DNA of 64,000 bases from Parabacteroides goldsteinii DSM 19448 = WAL 12034 (GTDB lineage: Bacteria; Bacteroidota; Bacteroidia; Bacteroidales; Tannerellaceae): NCBI RefSeq assembly GCF_000969835.1, contig NZ_KQ033913.1, positions 374,859-438,858 of the forward strand. The letters run 5' to 3'. The notes under the pieces are model-generated. The model saw only the letters and a list, made by a program, of their open reading frames with translations. It made no database searches and had not been told where the DNA came from. How positions within the stretch are numbered: position 1 is the first letter of the stretch; each line of letters starts with the position of its first letter. Position numbers and translations under genes: made by a program. Positions 1-7,577 of this stretch are shown piece after piece.

Positions 1-1388
1 ATCCGGAAATCCGCATAATCCGATCCCTGGAATCTGCCACCAACGAATGCCGGAGGTATGGCTTCGAGATGTTTGGGTTCGCGGTATTTGCGTTCGAGGT
101 ACAGGTCTTCTTTTTCTCTCCTGCATTCGAAAAGAGTAACCTTTCCGGTAGAATCGACGACAAAGGGAGAACTTAACGGTTGTAAAGAGTTATTCTCATA
201 ACTGTTGACCTGATAGATAATATTCGGACCGATATGGTTGAATGTCACTTTTTTATCGGATATCTTTCCCCAATCAACCGGGAACCACCCTTGCGGATCA
301 AATACGCATAGATAGGCATATTTATTGTGGCAGGTTCTATTCAATGGAATGGATACGGTCTGCGGATGAATAGCAGGAAAATGGTCCGTAATATCTTTCA
401 TGAAAGGATTTTTGAAGAATGCAGGAATTTCTTCTTTAGATGTATTTGTCATCACTAAAGAAGTCTGTTGTATGGAAAATGTTTTCTGATAGACTTTCGG
501 TATGCCATCAAAACGTTTGAGATGATCCCCCGGATGGTGCTCACCTCCAGCAAAATCATAATAGTTTCCGTCTTCGCCATATAGAAGATTGAACGCGTGG
601 CTATTATTGCTATGTCCCCAATGCGGAATACTTCCTGTTGTAACAGGTATCCCTACAGATCGCATGGCATATATTGCCAGGTTGGTATAGTCCCCGCATA
701 AACCGAATTTTATATGGATAAGGCTACTGGGTTTTATGTCCGCCGGTTTTGGGAAATCGTTAAAGACATGGATCGGTAATTTAATCAGTTCATTGTTGAT
801 AGCAATACAGGCATCGCGGGTGGTCAATATGCTATCTGTTAATAATCCGGAAAAGGCATTATAGTATTCTTCCCTCCATATCTCCGGCAATTCGTTTCCA
901 ATCCGGTAGGGGAGTATCCATTCGCAAAACTCATCAAAAGAAAGATGTTTGTTCCAGGGTTTTTGCCATACTAGAAAAGCTGCATCTATCTGTGTAATCA
1001 GGAAATTTGCATTTAGTTGTTGCAAGTCAGCTTGTTGCTTAGCGTCGTCTTGTTGGTGTTTGTTGTTTGTTTTATAAGTGTTATTTATAGTCTGCTGGTC
1101 GTATTCTTCTTGTTTTATCTGGTATGCAGAGTCGATAAACTGGTGGAATTTATCAATTCGATCTCCTTCCTGATAGTATTTTCCCAACATATTCCGTATC
1201 AGAAACCTTGCAGCATCTTCTTTCTGTTTATCTCTTTGATAATGTTGTATAACTTTTTCAAGTTGCTGCCGGTTATTTCCTGCGGTTTGTAAGGCTAATT
1301 CCAATTGTCTATTGTTGGTGTTGCTGCATCCCGATAAAAGAAACAGATACAGCCCAAGTACAATTGTGGCAAACAGATTTAATTTCAT
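1..1388 (-). CDS. Transglutaminase-like domain lipoprotein (3' end outside window)
   Basis: Start at the ATG at 1388; the frame stays open to base 1, so at least 462 residues are present and the C-terminus is missing. The N-terminus is a short signal peptide ending in a lipobox (LLSGC, Cys22), so it is probably a membrane-anchored periplasmic lipoprotein. Residues about 225-285 resemble the transglutaminase/protease core: Cys231 in FGLCGDY, His264 in NSHAFN and Asp278 in NYYDFAGG form a plausible Cys-His-Asp triad. Substrate unknown. It is the last gene of the minus-strand cluster, 52 bp after the signal peptidase I gene, and may be co-transcribed with it. Domain call is from motif reading only. 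Confidence 0.75.
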   Translation of the reverse strand, partial: MKLNLFATIVLGLYLFLLSGCSNTNNRQLELALQTAGNNRQQLEKVIQHYQRDKQKEDAARFLIRNMLGKYYQEGDRIDKFHQFIDSAYQIKQEEYDQQTINNTYKTNNKHQQDDAKQQADLQQLNANFLITQIDAAFLVWQKPWNKHLSFDEFCEWILPYRIGNELPEIWREEYYNAFSGLLTDSILTTRDACIAINNELIKLPIHVFNDFPKPADIKPSSLIHIKFGLCGDYTNLAIYAMRSVGIPVTTGSIPHWGHSNNSHAFNLLYGEDGNYYDFAGGEHHPGDHLKRFDGIPKVYQKTFSIQQTSLVMTNTSKEEIPAFFKNPFMKDITDHFPAIHPQTVSIPLNRTCHNKYAYLCVFDPQGWFPVDWGKISDKKVTFNHIGPNIIYQVNSYENNSLQPLSSPFVVDSTGKVTLFECRREKEDLYLERKYREPKHLEAIPPAFVGGRFQGSDYADFR

Positions 1389-1440
1389 ATTACTGTAATT
1401 TTGATACATATATGAAGGGATTACTTTATAATCAATTCTA

Positions 1441-2316
1441 TTAGTGAATAATTTTCAAAAATCTGTCCCATCTGAATTTATCCGTGTATGGGTCTACCGA
1501 TTTCCAGATAATCCATGCTTTCCCGACGATATATTCTTCAGGTAGTAATCCCCAATAACGTGAATCCTGTGAGTTTATGCCTTTGTCGCCTGCCATGAAA
1601 TAATAGTTTTCTTGGAAACGATATCCGTAGATCGGCTTTCCATTAAGAAAAGTCGTAGAATCCTTGTATTGAAGACTTTCCTGTTGTTCCCATTCGATCA
1701 GTTTTTTATATAACCGGAAGTTTGTACGATCTAAAGTAATGGAATCGCCTTTTGCCGGTATATAGAGCGGTCCGAAATCTTTGATGTTCCAACCGATGAT
1801 GCTGTCGAATGGGAAACTTTGAAATATACCATCTTGAAATTTCTCAGTCGCAGCTATTCCTTTTTGTGACTCCATGTTGCCGAGAGGCGTTTGTACGCCT
1901 TCCACATGAAAGAATCCGTTTCGGATGGATAAGGTATCTCCCGGTATTCCGACACACCGTTTGATATAATATTTGAGTATATGCATTTCAATTTTATCCC
2001 AACTGTTTGGATGCGGAAAATTGAAAACCAGAATATCATTGCGTTTTATCTTTTTGAAACCGGGAATGCGATAAATCTCTGTTTGTTCGTTTCTCATGGA
2101 GGCAAACAGGTTGAATATGCGAGGTCCAATGGTTGGTTTCCAGACAAGTATATTGTCTCCTGTAATTAATCCCGGTTCCATCGAATCGCTGGGGATTTTG
2201 AAAGAAGCAAAGATAAATACCTGTAAAACAAACCATAGAGTAACTGTCATACATAGCCAGAAGACTATATTGATGGCTTTGTTGATCAGGGTATGTATTT
2301 TTCTATTCTCTTTCAT
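1441..2316 (-). CDS. lepB: Signal peptidase I (S26 family), cluster-associated paralogue
   Basis: 291 residues. One N-terminal membrane segment (about 15-38) is followed by box B with the nucleophile Ser45 (IPSDSMEP), box D with the general base Lys119 (IKRCVGIPGD), and box E near the C-terminus (GDKGINSQDSRYWG). All catalytic elements are intact, so it should cleave after small residues at -3/-1 on the periplasmic face of the inner membrane. It lies downstream of the propeller and NVEALA-type peptide genes on the same strand, 132 bp from the nearest propeller gene. That suggests, but does not prove, a dedicated role in maturing those peptides. The gene symbol is the family symbol; the housekeeping copy may be elsewhere. 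Confidence 0.9.
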   Translation of the reverse strand: MKENRKIHTLINKAINIVFWLCMTVTLWFVLQVFIFASFKIPSDSMEPGLITGDNILVWKPTIGPRIFNLFASMRNEQTEIYRIPGFKKIKRNDILVFNFPHPNSWDKIEMHILKYYIKRCVGIPGDTLSIRNGFFHVEGVQTPLGNMESQKGIAATEKFQDGIFQSFPFDSIIGWNIKDFGPLYIPAKGDSITLDRTNFRLYKKLIEWEQQESLQYKDSTTFLNGKPIYGYRFQENYYFMAGDKGINSQDSRYWGLLPEEYIVGKAWIIWKSVDPYTDKFRWDRFLKIIH

Positions 2317-2448
2317 CGAATTAATAGCTTTTTATACTGTCGTTTTCAATAAAAAATATCCGTTGGTTAACGATCCTTTCCGGAATAGTGAACCTTAATA
2401 ATGCACTAGCGGGTATTTGATCGTATGTTTGTGTTGTATCTATGTTTA

Positions 2449-3468
2449 TTATTCTAGATTATATTTTATAATGTCTTGTCCATTATTATTGGATGCTATG
2501 GCAAGAATGTATTTGTCTTTTTTATCAACAGCTATTGCTCGTATATTTCGGTTTAATTTCCAGGTTTTTACGTGTTTTCCATTCCATTGGAAAACGACAA
2601 TTTTAGAAGGATTTGTAAAATCACTAGAACCATCGTATAAACAATATACATATTGTGGTGTTCCGCAAATGTAAGTAAAACATTTAGGAGTATTTCTAAT
2701 ATCTATTTTATCTTGTTCATGAGATAATACAGGGCTGATAGACTCTTTTCCAAATTTAACAGTTGTTTTTAATGCTCCGTCCAATGTGTAAAAAGAGATA
2801 TAATTTGTAAATCTATAGGCGGAAACAATCATGTTTTGATTTTCGTTTAGACAAATTGTATTTGTATATGACAAAACATCTTTTGGCATCATTTTTTCTA
2901 TTGACGGGGATGGGTCCACCCAATAATATCCAGAATCCGGATTGAAAAAATAGAATGGATTTTTATTATCTCTACTTATTGGTATAGCGTATGTTTCTTT
3001 AGTGGTGATGTTGAAGTCACGACTGAACATATTTTGTTGTTTTAATAACTTTAATATGTTTATATCTATGTTGTTATTGTTTGTATGTAATTCTAAGTCT
3101 TTGTAATAAATATTGTTGTCCACCAAAAAGGTCTTGTCTGTTTTTTCAGATTCCTCGTGTGTCTCTTTAGTGAATAAAGGCATCCATAATTTACCCTTTT
3201 CGGAACTTCTACATAGGCTATGTGTTTGTAATAGATTGTTTTTTTTATAAACTCTAAGTACCGTATCGCTTTTCTCATCAAGGAATAAGTAAAAGTTATC
3301 TGTTATTTTTAAGTCATATAAATAACAATTATCTTCTTTTGAGAAAATAATTTTGCTGTCAGATAGTATGTCTGATTGAGTTGAAATGGTATATTCTTTG
3401 ATTGTAGTACCATTATGACACGAATATGTTGTGAATAAAAAAAATAAAGATAATAATATATGTTTCAT
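2449..3468 (-). CDS. BF3164/TolB-like six-bladed propeller lipoprotein
   Basis: 339 residues from the ATG at 3468. That start is preferred over an upstream ATG at 3498 because it places a lipoprotein signal (FTTYSC, Cys17) at the N-terminus and sits 5 bp after the stop of the previous gene. The body is a run of short beta repeats typical of the Bacteroidales BF3164-like TolB-type propeller family (family name from memory). It lacks the GKRGxGPxE motif seen in its two relatives in this cluster, having a degenerate serine/lysine-rich stretch instead. Very AT-rich. Probably periplasmic or surface lipoprotein; function unknown. Third gene of the module 4971-2449. Confidence 0.75.
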   Translation of the reverse strand: MKHILLSLFFLFTTYSCHNGTTIKEYTISTQSDILSDSKIIFSKEDNCYLYDLKITDNFYLFLDEKSDTVLRVYKKNNLLQTHSLCRSSEKGKLWMPLFTKETHEESEKTDKTFLVDNNIYYKDLELHTNNNNIDINILKLLKQQNMFSRDFNITTKETYAIPISRDNKNPFYFFNPDSGYYWVDPSPSIEKMMPKDVLSYTNTICLNENQNMIVSAYRFTNYISFYTLDGALKTTVKFGKESISPVLSHEQDKIDIRNTPKCFTYICGTPQYVYCLYDGSSDFTNPSKIVVFQWNGKHVKTWKLNRNIRAIAVDKKDKYILAIASNNNGQDIIKYNLE

Positions 3469-3473
3469 TTTTA

Positions 3474-4595
3474 TTATTGTTTGAATTTTAATAGACAAAG
3501 AATTGGGTTATCATCCTCTTTTATATCACCAATGATGGATTTTAGCTCTGGTATAGTTGTATTTTTTTGTTTTAGTTCGCTTGGTAATATTGTGAAAATA
3601 AAATTGTTTTCATGTGTTCCTTTGACTTGGAACAGTCCATTCAATCCGGTGACTTCTATAAAATCAGAAACTTTATATTTAAATGATTCTCCGTTTTTCT
3701 TATTATAAAATCCAATATGTGGATTCATTCCTTTTGTATAGTATTCAACACAAATATAATCGTCTGTCTCTATTACATATTGACCAGAAATATAATCTGT
3801 ATTGGATATTGTTCTGTAAAAATTTTTTTCAGCATTAGCCTTTAGCCATTCCAGTGAAGCGAATTTATGTTTACCCAGTTCTAATTGATATGTTGGTATT
3901 AATTTTTCAGATGTTACCTCATATATTGTTGGTATAAAAGGTATGTTAAGAAAACATTTTTTATTTAGCGTGTAAAAAAAACTTCCTGGAACCATTAGAT
4001 ATTCAGGAGAAAAATTCATTGGGTATAATAATTTAATGTCATTTAATTTTGAATCTGTTATTTTTACATAATGTTTATCTCTTTTGCCACTGTTGTATCC
4101 TTTATGAAATGCCCAGGCAATATTTCCATCAGGTAACCAGCAACAGTCGGAAAAGTAAAATGTTTTTTGATCGTTTATATACTTGTAATCATTTAAATTG
4201 TAATTAAATAATTTATCTTGATGTGGATCAGCTAATGTGATGATCTGTTTTTCCTTATCAACATGGAAATTAGTTAATAACAAATACTCTCCTGGTCCAT
4301 CTCCTCTTTTTCCTATTTGTGTAATAAATTTTCCGGATAAATCAAAAACAAATAGATGATCACCTTTTCTATCGATGATATATATATTATCTTCAACAAT
4401 ATCGATTGCTCGTATATCTTCAAAAAGACATTCATCTGTAGTTTGAAGTGGAATGAATTTGCATATAATTTCATCCTTTATGTCGTTTTTGATTTTTTCA
4501 TCAAAAATGATTGTTTCTACATTAATTGTTTGTTCATTATTTGAACACGAATTGAATGTCATTATTATTAATAGTACTATTAAGAGTTTTATCAT
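3474..4595 (-). CDS. Six-bladed beta-propeller lipoprotein
   Basis: 373 residues with signal peptide and lipobox (TFNSC, Cys17). Family signatures of the Bacteroidales 6-bladed beta-propeller group (PF17170 type) are visible: a FIPLQTTDECL strand near residue 50, a DGxIYIxD-like blade, and IGKRGDGPGEYL at about 95-106. Blade-like repeats with Tyr and Asp turns continue to the C-terminus. It is likely an envelope-anchored ligand-binding or scaffold protein; no enzyme motif is seen. It lies between an NVEALA-type peptide gene (139 bp upstream) and a second propeller gene (5 bp downstream), so the last two are almost surely translated from one message. Strongly AT-rich like its neighbours. Confidence 0.85.
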   Translation of the reverse strand: MIKLLIVLLIIMTFNSCSNNEQTINVETIIFDEKIKNDIKDEIICKFIPLQTTDECLFEDIRAIDIVEDNIYIIDRKGDHLFVFDLSGKFITQIGKRGDGPGEYLLLTNFHVDKEKQIITLADPHQDKLFNYNLNDYKYINDQKTFYFSDCCWLPDGNIAWAFHKGYNSGKRDKHYVKITDSKLNDIKLLYPMNFSPEYLMVPGSFFYTLNKKCFLNIPFIPTIYEVTSEKLIPTYQLELGKHKFASLEWLKANAEKNFYRTISNTDYISGQYVIETDDYICVEYYTKGMNPHIGFYNKKNGESFKYKVSDFIEVTGLNGLFQVKGTHENNFIFTILPSELKQKNTTIPELKSIIGDIKEDDNPILCLLKFKQ

Positions 4596-4734
4596 GAGAA
4601 AAATGAATATAAGTATATTAATATGATATATCTTGGATGATTATTTATCAAATTCATCCAAGATATATTGAAAATTTCTTTATTTTTGAGTAAATATTCT
4701 ATTTTATTCAAAAATAAAGATTTTTATCTAGAAT

Positions 4735-4971
4735 TTAGAAACAAAAACTGCTACCACCATCTATGCAATCTCTAGTTGGTTTAAGATCAGTTCCTGGTCG
4801 TACAACTATCGTATAATGACAAGCATCTGGTAGTAATTCACTTTGTGCTAAGGCTTCTACATTTACCAATGATAAGTCGGACAGTTCCACTTTGTCTTGG
4901 TTCTGACAGAAATTCCAACTAGCTGTAGCTGCTATCGCAACTAGAGCTATGATACCGAATAACTTTTTCAT
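4735..4971 (-). CDS. NVEALA-type secreted peptide precursor 1
   Basis: 78 residues. An N-terminal basic/hydrophobic segment (about 3-18) is followed by a spacer and the hallmark leader motif LSLVNVEALA, with Ala-Leu-Ala ending at residue 42. The predicted mature part (Gln43-Phe78, 36 residues) contains three cysteines (51, 69, 77) and ends in Cys-Phe. NVEALA-family proteins are small exported Bacteroidetes peptides of unknown role. Cleavage after ALA would satisfy the small-residue rule of signal peptidase I, but the site lies about 25 residues beyond the hydrophobic segment, farther than in a normal signal peptide. It is first in an AT-rich module with two propeller genes and is preceded by a region with competing hairpins. 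Confidence 0.88.
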   Translation of the reverse strand: MKKLFGIIALVAIAATASWNFCQNQDKVELSDLSLVNVEALAQSELLPDACHYTIVVRPGTDLKPTRDCIDGGSSFCF

Positions 4972-5126
4972 ATCCGTATATGTTTAATTATTTATTAAAA
5001 TCATTATTTAATCAGGCTATTTTCTATCTTTGCCTACTATTATTCGGATTAGATAGTCGAATGACACCTGTATCATTCTATTTTGTCGGTTATATTACCT
5101 TGATACACCTCCTTTTCGGGGTCTCC

Positions 5127-5168
5127 GGGAGTTTGCTTGTACTATTTGCTGTCGTGCAGCAAACTCCC
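5127..5168 (-). promoter_or_regulatory. Competing hairpins between DUF1573 gene and NVEALA peptide 1
   Basis: A perfect 11-bp inverted repeat (GGGAGTTTGCT at 5127-5137, AGCAAACTCCC at 5158-5168) overlaps a second, shorter one (TTTGCTG at 5145-5151, CAGCAAA at 5157-5163). On the minus-strand RNA the two stems share the promoter-proximal arm and exclude each other. No U-tract follows, so it is not a classical terminator. It lies 11 bp past the stop of the thioredoxin-like gene and about 155 bp before the NVEALA 1 start, so it could act in RNA processing, attenuation or differential stability. Function is inference. Confidence 0.5.
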
Positions 5169-5178
5169 ATTCGTTCGA

Positions 5179-6060
5179 TCACCGAACATTCCCCTTTATC
5201 TTTACTTTGACAGGTTGATTGTTAATACTATTGTACTTGATCGTAACGACTTCATCGAAGAAACCTGTGTCTTTCGGTGTCATCTTAATTCCTACCCGAA
5301 GAGATTCTCCGGGTTTCGCAGGTCGTTTGTCATAGGTGGCTGCTGTGCAGCCACAGGTGGTACTTACGTCCACTATCACAAGGGGATTGTCCCCGGTGTT
5401 TTTTATTTCTATGGTTGTCTCTTTTACTTCCGATTTGTCGAAAGTACCGAAGTCGATTTCTGCCTTTGTTGTTTCGGCGGCTGTTTTAGGAATATTCTTG
5501 TTCGGACTGTCTTTGCCTGTGATCTGTTTCAGATACAGGTCTTTCACAGCCGTGTTATGTACCGGATTTCCTAATACAGTGACTTTATTGTCCTTATCCA
5601 ACAAGAATGTCTGGAAAGTTATGTCTGCCGGGAATTTGTTCAGTTTGTTTAGTCGATCGTCTATATCAATACAGATAGGGCGATCGAATGCGTCTCGTCT
5701 TAGGAGGTAACGTATTTCCTTCGCATCTTTCGGATGCATGAAGAAGAGGAAAGGAACTTTTCCTTGTGTTACTGAATCTGTATATTCGATCAGTTCCTTC
5801 CATTTATGAAGTTGCAGTTTGCAACTGGTGCAGCCGATAGAGTCTACATATATTAATACCTTATATTCGGATTGCGGAATCTGAAAATCCGTAGTATCTG
5901 TCAGATAGCGTGTGAAGGTCAGGTTTTCAGGGAACTGTATTTGTTTCCCTTGCCATTCGCTGACCAGATGCGCAATCTTATTTTCCTTCTCTTTCTGCTT
6001 GTTGTGGCAGGAGAAGAAGGTGGTTGCTATTAATAATATGTAAAGATAAAAGGCTTTCAT
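5179..6060 (-). CDS. Thioredoxin-like + DUF1573 lipoprotein
   Basis: 293 residues with a lipobox (TFFSC, Cys18). Residues about 60-180 look like a thioredoxin-fold domain with a CTSC redox motif at 77-80 after a YKVLIYVDSIG strand. Residues about 195-293 match the DUF1573 domain, an immunoglobulin-like fold with the signature TTCGCT. This pairing is common in Bacteroidales envelope lipoproteins. The CxxC could reduce or oxidise thiols; the neighbouring small peptides carry two or three cysteines in their predicted mature parts, so a role in their folding is an inference. It follows the propeller gene 6069-7127 by 8 bp, which implies one transcript. Confidence 0.85.
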   Translation of the reverse strand: MKAFYLYILLIATTFFSCHNKQKEKENKIAHLVSEWQGKQIQFPENLTFTRYLTDTTDFQIPQSEYKVLIYVDSIGCTSCKLQLHKWKELIEYTDSVTQGKVPFLFFMHPKDAKEIRYLLRRDAFDRPICIDIDDRLNKLNKFPADITFQTFLLDKDNKVTVLGNPVHNTAVKDLYLKQITGKDSPNKNIPKTAAETTKAEIDFGTFDKSEVKETTIEIKNTGDNPLVIVDVSTTCGCTAATYDKRPAKPGESLRVGIKMTPKDTGFFDEVVTIKYNSINNQPVKVKIKGNVR

Positions 6061-6068
6061 ATCGTTTG

Positions 6069-7127
6069 CTAAATCTTAAATTCTATAATCGGATCGTCAC
6101 TTTTCGCCTCGGTGGCGACGATCGTATTTGTTTCTTCGTTAATGTCCATACTGTTAATGCGGTGATCAAGTTCATATCTGCGTACCGGATTTCCTTTCAG
6201 GTCGAATACATAGATATACTTTGCTCCGTTTTCAGGTTCTTTCCCTTGTTTGATAGCGGCAATTTTATCGTCGAACTTAATACCCTGAAAAACAGCGTAG
6301 ATGTATTTGCTTGTCACCTTTATATCGCTAAACCCCATAATTCCGGTGGGAACGCCTGTGCCGTCTTTTGCCGTTTTGTATTGCGGTTCACCTGCGGGAC
6401 CATAAAGGACTTTATGAGTGTTATCTTTCAGATTAAAGATTTCGAGGACTTCTCCCAGTTGGGTAGCTATTGCCAGAGTGCCGTTGTCGGGATTGTAATC
6501 CATAAAACTTCTCCATGCCTGAGCAAGTGCCGGGCGGACGGTGTTTTCGTCGATCGTTTCGCCTGGGATTTCTCCGATGCTTTTGACCGGCTTACCGTTG
6601 CTGTCGACTTCCCAATACCTGAACTCTCCCATGTAATCCGGAATGAAAAACCCTGATTCCATCGTATGAAAGTCCAGTGAACGTACTAATTTCTTATCCA
6701 GCTTGATCTCTTCGACGCGCTCCGCTGAGCGGGTAGAAGGAGATATTTTCCAACGTGTAATCTCCATCTTATTGGCGTCGATCGCCCATAAAGAGTCTAA
6801 GGAGTTGAATTGGATATTTTCAGCAGAAAGCATTTCTTCCGGTCCTTCCCCGCGTTTGCCGAAGGAGGCGAGATGCTTCCATCCGGGATAGGTAAAAGCA
6901 TGCAGGAAATGATCCATATTATGCAGGTCCATCACCACTGCAATACTATCCCTGACCGCTACCCGGAATGGGTAACGGAGCAGGACAGTATCCAGGTCTG
7001 CGACCTGTGCCTTGATCGCCTTTGTTTCAGGAAAGTCAGCGTACCGGGGGAAAGTGGTTTGCTGATTTCCGAAACAGGCGGCAAGGGTACTAATACCTAT
7101 TAATAATATGGAGGGGAGAGATTTCAT
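6069..7127 (-). CDS. BF3164-like propeller lipoprotein
   Basis: 352 residues with signal peptide and lipobox (STLAAC, Cys18). The sequence has the BF3164-like TolB-type propeller pattern: an early FRVAVRDSIAVVMD blade, FGKRGEGPEEML around 90-101, and the C-terminal YIYVFDLKGNPVRRYELD and INSMDI strands typical of this family. No catalytic residues are recognisable; it is probably an envelope binding protein. Its ATG overlaps the stop of the upstream NVEALA-type gene by 4 bp (ATGA), so the two are translationally coupled. Base composition is markedly more GC-rich than the propeller genes at 2449-4595. Confidence 0.82.
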   Translation of the reverse strand: MKSLPSILLIGISTLAACFGNQQTTFPRYADFPETKAIKAQVADLDTVLLRYPFRVAVRDSIAVVMDLHNMDHFLHAFTYPGWKHLASFGKRGEGPEEMLSAENIQFNSLDSLWAIDANKMEITRWKISPSTRSAERVEEIKLDKKLVRSLDFHTMESGFFIPDYMGEFRYWEVDSNGKPVKSIGEIPGETIDENTVRPALAQAWRSFMDYNPDNGTLAIATQLGEVLEIFNLKDNTHKVLYGPAGEPQYKTAKDGTGVPTGIMGFSDIKVTSKYIYAVFQGIKFDDKIAAIKQGKEPENGAKYIYVFDLKGNPVRRYELDHRINSMDINEETNTIVATEAKSDDPIIEFKI

Positions 7128-7372
7128 TCGGATTCAGGAGTTAGGCTGAAACCGCTGTATTTTACTTCAACTTTAATACCATAACAATCAACTTCCCCCC
7201 ATCCGTAACATTTGAAATTTTCTGTAGGAGGATTTTCTGCATCCCATGCTAATGCATTTATATTCTCAAATGCCAGATCATTTATTAAATTTTTCTGTGA
7301 AGTGGTGTGGCTAAAATACCAGGCACCAAATAGTGACGAAAGGACGAGTCCTGTTTTAATAATGTTTTTCAT
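7124..7372 (-). CDS. NVEALA-type secreted peptide precursor 2 (variant motif)
   Basis: 82 residues. N-terminal hydrophobic segment (about 6-20), then LAFENINALA, a divergent form of the NVEALA leader motif, with Ala-Leu-Ala again ending at exactly residue 42. The predicted mature part (Trp43-Glu82) has two cysteines (55 and 63) and is acidic at its end. It shares no obvious mature sequence with the peptide at 4735-4971, which fits a common leader with variable cargo. First gene of the minus-strand operon; its stop overlaps the start of the next propeller gene by 4 bp. A likely -7 box (TACTTTTG on the minus strand, 7447-7454) lies about 75 bp upstream. Confidence 0.8.
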   Translation of the reverse strand: MKNIIKTGLVLSSLFGAWYFSHTTSQKNLINDLAFENINALAWDAENPPTENFKCYGWGEVDCYGIKVEVKYSGFSLTPESE

Positions 7373-7534
7373 GTTTTTTTTATTTTAGACTGTTTTTATT
7401 ATATTTGCTGCTAACGAAGGTTTTATCTATATCTTTCATTTGACAACAAAAGTAATTATAATATATTGATTGAAAAATAGGCTGTTAGGAGTTTGGTCAT
7501 GATATGGTTGCTAACTTCTTGATATATAGTAAAG

Positions 7535-7564
7535 ATGTCGGTAAAATGTCAATAATGTCGGTAA
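7535..7564. promoter_or_regulatory. Direct repeats in the divergent promoter region (candidate operator)
   Basis: ATGTCGGTAA occurs at 7535-7544 and again at 7555-7564, with a diverged copy ATGTCAATAA at 7546-7555 between them. Spacing is roughly one helical turn. The repeats end 13 bp before the ATG of the membrane-bound regulator and lie about 160 bp upstream of the divergent NVEALA operon. They are a natural candidate for autoregulatory binding by that regulator. Binding is inference. Confidence 0.45.
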
Positions 7565-7577
7565 TTTGTAAGAAAAA

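Noticed and set aside
1017..1292. Hydrophobic open frame on the plus strand
   Set aside because: It is antisense to the lipoprotein gene at 1-1388, whose signal peptide, catalytic triad and codon pattern are convincing. The hydrophobic run comes from reverse-complemented charged codons.
5025..5032. TATCTTTG box facing the plus strand
   Set aside because: It matches the -7 consensus but has no spaced TTG and no plus-strand gene downstream; an antisense transcript is possible but unsupported.
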